Below are positions 6,766-11,235 of a stretch of 11,235 nucleotides of DNA, in pieces. The position numbers were made by a program, and so were the translations under genes. Numbering within the stretch: the first letter of the stretch is position 1; every line of letters starts with the position of its first letter. The notes under the pieces were generated by a model. The model ran no database searches. It saw nothing but the letters and a program-made list of their open reading frames with translations, and had not been told where the DNA came from. The DNA is from JANNHK01 sp031404355 (GTDB lineage Bacteria; Actinomycetota; Acidimicrobiia; IMCC26256; PALSA-610). The stretch lies in contig JANNHK010000250.1 of the NCBI GenBank assembly GCA_031404355.1, forward strand, positions 1-11,235. Reading direction: 5' to 3'.

Positions 6766-8286
6766 GTGAGTGAACGCCCCGATCTCTCTGTCGTGGTGAT
6801 CGGCGCGGGTCCGGCCGGACTGACCGCCGCGTACCAACTGGTGAAAGCCGGAGACGCGCGCGCCGTCACGGTGCTCGAAGCCGACCACATCGTCGGCGGC
6901 ATCAGCCGTACCGAGGAGCGCGACGGCTGGCGTTTCGACATCGGCGGCCATCGCTTCTTCACCAAGGTGCAAGTCGTCGACGATCTTTGGTTCGAGATCC
7001 TCGGCGAAGACGACTTCCTGCAGCGGCCGCGCCAGAGCCGCATCTATTACCGAGGCAAGCTCTACGACTACCCGCTCGTCGCGATGAACGCGGTGCGCAA
7101 CCTGGGGTTCATCGAGGCGGTGCGTTGCGGCTTCTCGTATATATGGGCGCGCATCCGCCCGCCGAAGAACCAGGACACCCTCGAAGGGTTCATCATCGCC
7201 CGCTTCGGGCGACGGCTCTACGGCCACTTCTTCGAGAGCTACAACAAAAAGGTGTGGGGCGTGTCGGCCGCGGAGATCTCCTCCGACTGGGGCGCGCAGC
7301 GGATCAAGAATCTTTCGATCTTCCGCGCGGTGGTCGAAGCGCTCACACCGACGTTTCTGCGCCGCAGGCGCGACAAGTCGAAGCAGGTCACGAGCCTCAT
7401 CGAGGAGTTCAACTACCCGCGCTTCGGGCCGGGAATGATGTGGGAACGGGCGACCGAGAAAGTCACGGCCGCGGGCGTGAGCGTTGTGTTCGGTCAGAAG
7501 GTGGTGGGGATTCGTCACCGTGACGGAATCGCCTACGAGGTCGACGCCGTCGACGAGAGTGGAGCAACCCACACCTACCCGTGCACCCATGTGATCTCGT
7601 CGATGCCGTTCGGTGCGCTGTCGCTCGCGATGGATCCGCCCGTCGACGACGCGACGGGGCGTGCGGCGAAGGCTCTTCGTTACCGCGACCACCTGACGGT
7701 CGCGCTCGTCGTTCCGCAGGAGTTCTCGTTCCCGGACAACTGGATCTACATCCACGACCCGGAGGTCGAGGTCGGGCGGGTGCAGAACTACGGCTCCTGG
7801 TCGCCGTCGATGGTCAAGGAAGGCCGCACCTGCCTCGGACTCGAATACTTCGTGAACGAGGGCGACGCCATGTGGACCAAGGCCGACGCCGACCTGATCG
7901 AGCAGGGCAAGCGTGAACTCCACGAACTGAAGCTCATCACGCACCCCGACAAGGTCGAGACCGGATACGTCGTGCGGATGCCCAAGGCGTATCCCGTGTA
8001 CGACGACATCTACGAAGACAGCGTCACCACGATCCGCAAGTGGATCGACGCCAACACATCCAACGTGTATCCGTGCGGCCGCAACGGCATGCACAAGTAC
8101 AACAACCAGGACCATTCGATGCTCACCGCGATGCTGTCGGTGGAGAACATCCTCGGCGCCGACCACGACGTGTGGTCCGTGAACGTCGAAGCCGAGTACC
8201 ACGAAGAAGCGCCGACATCCGGACGAGGCGCATCAGGACGAGGGACCGGGCGGGAAGCGCCACTCCTCCCGCGTTCCCAACCGTAG
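6766..8286 (+). CDS. FAD-dependent oxidoreductase related to UDP-galactopyranose mutase / amine oxidases
   Basis: A 506-residue cytoplasmic flavoprotein. The N-terminal Rossmann motif is VIGAGPAG, with GxGxxG at residues 13-18. It is followed by the acidic end of the second strand (VLEAD) and VGGISRT, the usual adenine-nucleotide binding pattern. FDIGGHRFFTK and RIYYRGKLYDYPL follow, as in the UDP-galactopyranose-mutase-like and protoporphyrinogen-oxidase-like group found in polysaccharide clusters. The C-terminal FAD-binding segment has GRNGMHKYNNQDHSM at 438-452. The likely role is conversion of a nucleotide sugar or isoprenoid-linked substrate, but the reaction cannot be assigned. After about residue 478 the tail is low-complexity (GRGASGRGTGR) and probably disordered. 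The GTG at 6766 is preferred over the GTG at 6745 because a -10-like TACACT lies between them. The stop is 4 nt before the next start, so it leads the acyltransferase operon. Confidence 0.8.
   Translation: MSERPDLSVVVIGAGPAGLTAAYQLVKAGDARAVTVLEADHIVGGISRTEERDGWRFDIGGHRFFTKVQVVDDLWFEILGEDDFLQRPRQSRIYYRGKLYDYPLVAMNAVRNLGFIEAVRCGFSYIWARIRPPKNQDTLEGFIIARFGRRLYGHFFESYNKKVWGVSAAEISSDWGAQRIKNLSIFRAVVEALTPTFLRRRRDKSKQVTSLIEEFNYPRFGPGMMWERATEKVTAAGVSVVFGQKVVGIRHRDGIAYEVDAVDESGATHTYPCTHVISSMPFGALSLAMDPPVDDATGRAAKALRYRDHLTVALVVPQEFSFPDNWIYIHDPEVEVGRVQNYGSWSPSMVKEGRTCLGLEYFVNEGDAMWTKADADLIEQGKRELHELKLITHPDKVETGYVVRMPKAYPVYDDIYEDSVTTIRKWIDANTSNVYPCGRNGMHKYNNQDHSMLTAMLSVENILGADHDVWSVNVEAEYHEEAPTSGRGASGRGTGREAPLLPRSQP
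8216..8245 (+). repeat. Two-copy 15-bp imperfect tandem repeat in the flavoprotein tail
   Basis: CATCCGGACGAGGCG is followed directly by CATCAGGACGAGGGA, with 12 of 15 bases identical. The repeat encodes the GRGASGRGTGR-like tail and keeps the frame. It suggests that the C-terminal extension arose by local slippage and is not part of the enzyme fold. Confidence 0.5.
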
Positions 8287-8290
8287 AAGC

Positions 8291-9571
8291 ATGAGCGCGA
8301 GCCAGCCCGCGCAAGCGGACACGGCCCCGCCGACTGCAACGTTGCGGCCGCACTATCCGTCACTCGAAGGACTACGCACCATCGGTGTGATGGCGCTGTT
8401 CTTCCAGCACACCGGCTACACGACGGGTCTCCAGGCGCGCGCCGGGTTCGGGTGGATGGGCCACCTCGAACTCGGACCGACGATGTTCTTCGTGTTGTCG
8501 TCGTTCCTGCTGTACCAGCCGTTCGTGTCGGCGAACCTGCTCGACCGCACACCACAACGGTGGGGTCGCTTCGTACGAACCCGGCTGCTGCGCGTCGTCC
8601 CGGCCTACTGGATCACCCTCGCGTTGTTGATCCTGTTCTTTCGCGCCGACCCCGACAATCCGTCGTCGGGTGGACTGAAGATCGACGGGTGGCAGGACGG
8701 ACTCGCGATCTTCGGGTTCGCCCAGACGTACAACCCCGACTGGTTCTTCCACGGCATCACGTCGGCGTACACGCTGAACGTCGAGTTCGTGTTCTACCTG
8801 TTGCTCCCGTTGTACGCGTACGCGGTGGCGCGGTTCACGTCCGGTTGCACGCTCGGTCAGAAGGTGAAGTTCGAGTTCTATGCACTCGGGGCAGTCGTGG
8901 TCGCGAGCGCGGTGTACCGCCTGGCGATCGAACTGCTCTTCGAGGACGAACGCCGGCAGTGCGTCGCGCAGGCCGCGACCGGCGACGCCCACCTCGCGTG
9001 CGCGGCGGTCCAGTGGTTCCCCGGCTACGCCGACTACTTCGCGCTGGGGATGGGTGTCGCCGTGATCGCGTCGTGGCGGTTGGCGCGAGACGGTGAACCG
9101 GGCTGGTTGCGCCGCATCGGCGCGCTCGGCAGTTGGTGGTGGGCCGCGGCCCTCGGACTGTTCGTGATCTACAGCGGCGTGCTCGGCACGAGGGGGCTGG
9201 CGTACGTCTCGCCGATGAAGGCGGAGGCGCGGCACTTCATGAACGCGGCCATCGTCGTGTGTCTCTTACTCCCGGGTGTCTTCGGAGCCCAGGGCCGCGG
9301 CGGCGTGCGGTGGTTTCTCCAATGGAAACCCATCGCGTACGTTGGCCTGGTGTCGTATGGCGTGTACCTCTGGCACCAGGGCTGGACCGACAACGCGATG
9401 GAGTACACCGACAGTCGGCCGTTGCACGCGAACTTCCTGTTGATCACCGGCATCGCCGTCGCGCTGAGCGTCGTGTGCGCGGTGGTGTCGTGGTACGCGC
9501 TGGAGAAGCCGATCAACCGCCGGCGAGATGTTCCGCTGAAGCACTGGTTCCGACCGGTGGCGAAGAAGTGA
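8291..9571 (+). CDS. Membrane O-acyltransferase, OafA/YrhL family (acyltransferase 3), first of three
   Basis: A 426-residue polytopic protein of the acyltransferase-3 family. It has the R-x10-H motif in SLEGLR...FFQH (R29 to H40), which is required for activity in characterised members. FFVLSSFLLYQPF follows at 66-78, then RTRLLRVVPAYW, the TLNVEFVFY motif (E165), and SYGVYLWHQ in a late helix. About ten TM helices are expected. These enzymes move acetyl or other acyl groups across or at the membrane onto surface sugars or lipids. Compared with the other two copies, S71 replaces the glycine of SGF, Y160 replaces the usual Trp before TL..E, and the N-terminal cytoplasmic segment is longer. 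The ATG lies 4 nt after the flavoprotein stop without a strong ribosome site, so coupled translation is likely. Confidence 0.88.
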   Translation: MSASQPAQADTAPPTATLRPHYPSLEGLRTIGVMALFFQHTGYTTGLQARAGFGWMGHLELGPTMFFVLSSFLLYQPFVSANLLDRTPQRWGRFVRTRLLRVVPAYWITLALLILFFRADPDNPSSGGLKIDGWQDGLAIFGFAQTYNPDWFFHGITSAYTLNVEFVFYLLLPLYAYAVARFTSGCTLGQKVKFEFYALGAVVVASAVYRLAIELLFEDERRQCVAQAATGDAHLACAAVQWFPGYADYFALGMGVAVIASWRLARDGEPGWLRRIGALGSWWWAAALGLFVIYSGVLGTRGLAYVSPMKAEARHFMNAAIVVCLLLPGVFGAQGRGGVRWFLQWKPIAYVGLVSYGVYLWHQGWTDNAMEYTDSRPLHANFLLITGIAVALSVVCAVVSWYALEKPINRRRDVPLKHWFRPVAKK

Positions 9572-10872
9572 TCGCAGCCGACGCACCGGCGGAGCACGGC
9601 CGGTTTCCGTGTTTCGACGGGCTCCGCGCGCTGGCGGCGCTGGCCGTGCTGTTGCACCACGCGTCGATCGCGACCGCCTACTCGTTGCGCGGCTTCGAAG
9701 TCCCGTTGAGTGGCGGCGGCCGGTTCGGCGAGTACTTCGCGCACATGGACGCCGGCGTGCAGGTGTTCTTCCTCATCTCGGGCTTCTTGCTGTACCGGCC
9801 GTTCGTGGCCAAGAACTTCGCCGATATCCATCCCGAACTCGGGCGATTCTTCCGGCATCGGTTCCTGCGCATCTACCCGGCGTACTGGGTCGCGTTCATC
9901 GGCATCTCGCTGTGGGTCGGCATCCGGATGCCCATCGGCGGGGCCCGCAGCATGAGCGAGTACTTCTTCCTCGTGCACATCTACGACACGACGAGTGTCG
10001 TCACCGAGACGGGCCAGCACGTGTGGCGCGCACTCGGCGGCATCTCGCAGTCGTGGACGCTCGTGGTCGAGGTGAGCTTCTACCTGTTCCTGCCGCTGTA
10101 CGCCGCGATCATCCGCCGCATCGGGGCCGGGCGGCAGCGCACGACACGCTTTCGCATCGAGGCGGGCGGGCTGGTCGTGCTGGTCCTGATCAGCGTGCTC
10201 TGGCGGGCGGTTGCGTACTGGGTCGTCGCAGATGGTTCGTCATTCGAGTTCCTCGGTCCGTACTGGTTGCCGGCCAACCTCGACCTGTTCGCGATGGGAA
10301 TGGGGCTCGCAGTACTCCGCGTGTGGTCCGACACGCGCCCCGAACCCAGCCCGCTCCTCGAACGCATCGGGAGCTTCGACTGGGCGTGGTGGCTCGGTGC
10401 TGCCGTGGCGTTCCACGTCGTGACGTTCGGGATCGGCCTGTCGGGCCGGCTCGAGTTGGTGTACGGCGGGCAGGCGTATCTGCGCCAGTTCCTCTACGGC
10501 ATCACCGCGCTCTGCCTGCTCGTGCCGGCCGTCTTCGGCCCGCAAGGTCGCGGCATCGTGCGGCGCGGACTCCAACTCGCGCCGATTGTGTACCTCGGCG
10601 TCATTTCCTACGGCATCTACCTGTGGCACCAGGCGTTCATCACGGTGATCCACGACGGCGGTTTCCAGGGCGGCGTCGTCGACGCGACGTGGGCCGACGG
10701 TTGGGACGCGACCCCGCTGCCCAACGGCCCGTTCCTCGTGCATGTGTCCGGGGCGTTCGTGTTGACGGTCATCGTCGCGAGCGCGAGTTGGTTCTTCGTC
10801 GAGCGCCCGATCCTGCGGCGCAAGGACCAGCCGCTGTTCGGGCGCCGTCCGTCCACTCCCGCCGACGCATGA
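9568..10872 (+). CDS. Membrane O-acyltransferase, OafA/YrhL family (acyltransferase 3), second of three
   Basis: A 434-residue protein of the same family. It has FDGLRALAALAVLLHH with R20-x10-H31, VFFLISGFLLYRPF (66-79), RHRFLRIYPAYW, and SWTLVVEVSFYL (W163, E168) before another membrane helix. Near the end are SYGIYLWHQ and a last TM followed by FFVERPILRRKD. About ten TM segments are seen. It is closer to the third copy than to the first around the GVxVFFxISGFLLYRPF segment. The GTG at 9568 overlaps the first copy's stop as GTGA, and its own stop overlaps the next ATG. The acyl donor and the sugar acceptor are unknown. Its presence beside a sister enzyme suggests that different positions, or different acyl groups, are handled by each. 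Confidence 0.88.
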   Translation: MIAADAPAEHGRFPCFDGLRALAALAVLLHHASIATAYSLRGFEVPLSGGGRFGEYFAHMDAGVQVFFLISGFLLYRPFVAKNFADIHPELGRFFRHRFLRIYPAYWVAFIGISLWVGIRMPIGGARSMSEYFFLVHIYDTTSVVTETGQHVWRALGGISQSWTLVVEVSFYLFLPLYAAIIRRIGAGRQRTTRFRIEAGGLVVLVLISVLWRAVAYWVVADGSSFEFLGPYWLPANLDLFAMGMGLAVLRVWSDTRPEPSPLLERIGSFDWAWWLGAAVAFHVVTFGIGLSGRLELVYGGQAYLRQFLYGITALCLLVPAVFGPQGRGIVRRGLQLAPIVYLGVISYGIYLWHQAFITVIHDGGFQGGVVDATWADGWDATPLPNGPFLVHVSGAFVLTVIVASASWFFVERPILRRKDQPLFGRRPSTPADA

Positions 10873-10961
10873 CTCCCCTCCAGGCGCAGATCCGCAGGCG
10901 CGGTGCTATCGCGGACCATCTGCTGCCCTGCGATGGAGCGCCGGAGGTCGTAGCCGCATGA
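10869..10961 (+). CDS. Possible 30-residue coupled small ORF or truncated gene remnant
   Basis: A 30-codon frame, starting MTPLQAQIRRR, fits exactly between the second and third acyltransferase genes. Its ATG overlaps the upstream stop as ATGA, and its stop overlaps the downstream ATG as ATGA. It has no hydrophobic segment and could not be a membrane peptide. From memory, the sequence resembles the first residues of MidA/NDUFAF7-type SAM-dependent methyltransferases (positions of A, D, L, P, D, E, V), so it may be the leftover 5' end of such a gene. It may also be untranslated spacer or a peptide that only carries ribosomes into the next gene. There is no Shine-Dalgarno site of its own. Confidence 0.35.
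   Translation: MTPLQAQIRRRGAIADHLLPCDGAPEVVAA
10943..10947 (+). promoter_or_regulatory. Strong ribosome binding site for the third acyltransferase
   Basis: GGAGG, 10 nt before the ATG at 10958, lies inside the small ORF. It fixes the start of the third acyltransferase and lets it initiate independently of coupling. The other plus-strand genes here lack such a site. Confidence 0.7.
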
Positions 10962-11235
10962 AAGGACGGCTCGCTGGGTTCGATGGACTCCGCGCGATCG
11001 CGGCGCTGTGCATCGTTCTGCTCCACGTCACCGCCGCGACGGGCGCGGTGAACCGCTACACGGCGCACCTCGACATCGGCGTCGCGGTGTTCTTCGTGAT
11101 CTCGGGGTTCCTGCTCTACCGGCCGTTCGCGGCCGCGCACCTTGGTCAGCGCGACGACGTGCCGGTACCCGAGTTCTGGTGGCGGCGGGTGCTGCGCATC
11201 TTCCCGGCCTATTGGGTCGCGTTGACGGGTGCGAT
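10958..11235 (+). CDS. Membrane O-acyltransferase, OafA/YrhL family, third of three (5' part only)
   Basis: The first 92 codons of another acyltransferase-3 protein, cut by the window end. It has FDGLRAIAALCIVLLH with R12-x10-H23, LDIGVAVFFVISGFLLYRPF spanning about 38-57, and RRVLRIFPAYWVALTG. All three features align with the second copy, while the N-terminal cytoplasmic segment is shorter. The ATG at 10958 is supported by the GGAGG site at 10943 and by the ATGA overlap with the preceding small frame. It is presumably the third member of the same operon. What follows in the operon cannot be seen. Confidence 0.85.
   Translation, partial: MKGRLAGFDGLRAIAALCIVLLHVTAATGAVNRYTAHLDIGVAVFFVISGFLLYRPFAAAHLGQRDDVPVPEFWWRRVLRIFPAYWVALTGA

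Noticed and set aside
6721..8202. Minus-strand extension of the lipoprotein frame across the flavoprotein gene
   Set aside because: It is antisense to the well-supported flavoprotein. The real protein begins at the signal peptide at 6720.
8250..8272. GCGGGA/TCCCGC hairpin as a terminator after the flavoprotein
   Set aside because: It lies inside the coding region, has an 11-nt loop and no T-run, and the next gene is coupled directly downstream.
1..11235. CRISPR array, insertion sequence, rRNA or riboswitch
   Set aside because: I saw no regularly spaced repeats, transposase motifs, or conserved RNA signatures on either strand.

Overview
The window is GC-rich, its genes mostly end codons in G or C, many start with GTG, and neighbouring genes often share start and stop codons. 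This fits an actinobacterium. An Acidimicrobiia-type or uncultured actinobacterial genome is my inference; no rRNA or marker gene is present to fix the lineage.

Layout. (1) Positions 21-1591, minus strand: a type IV toxin-antitoxin / abortive-infection module of the AbiE type. The winged-helix antitoxin AbiEi comes first, and the nucleotidyltransferase toxin AbiEii follows with a 4-bp GTGA overlap. Its promoter (1622-1650) lies inside a 41-bp nested palindrome (1642-1682), a likely AbiEi operator. (2) Positions 1683-2293: about 600 bp with no gene I can support. It is rich in short perfect palindromes and has scraps of minus-strand frame that could be decayed coding sequence. (3) Positions 2294-6299, plus strand: three translationally coupled multi-pass membrane glycosyltransferases of the GT-C type (GT39/ArnT-like, PIG-V-like, and a second ArnT-like protein), joined by GTGA overlaps. 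(4) Positions 6229-6720, minus strand: a small unknown lipoprotein whose 3' end overlaps the last glycosyltransferase by 71 bp. (5) Positions 6766 to the window end, plus strand: a flavoprotein related to UDP-galactopyranose mutase and amine oxidases, then three tandem OafA/YrhL-type membrane acyltransferases. The third runs off the window. A 30-codon open frame sits between the second and third acyltransferases, coupled to both by ATGA overlaps.

How it may work together. The GT-C enzymes would add sugars from polyprenyl-phosphate donors on the outer side of the membrane. The flavoprotein could interconvert or modify a nucleotide sugar in the cytoplasm. The acyltransferases would O-acylate the product at the membrane, and the lipoprotein would sit on the outer face. 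Regions 3-5 therefore look like a locus that builds and acyl-decorates a cell-surface glycan or glycolipid. Its product cannot be read from the sequence. The AbiE module appears to be an independent defence or stability unit beside it.
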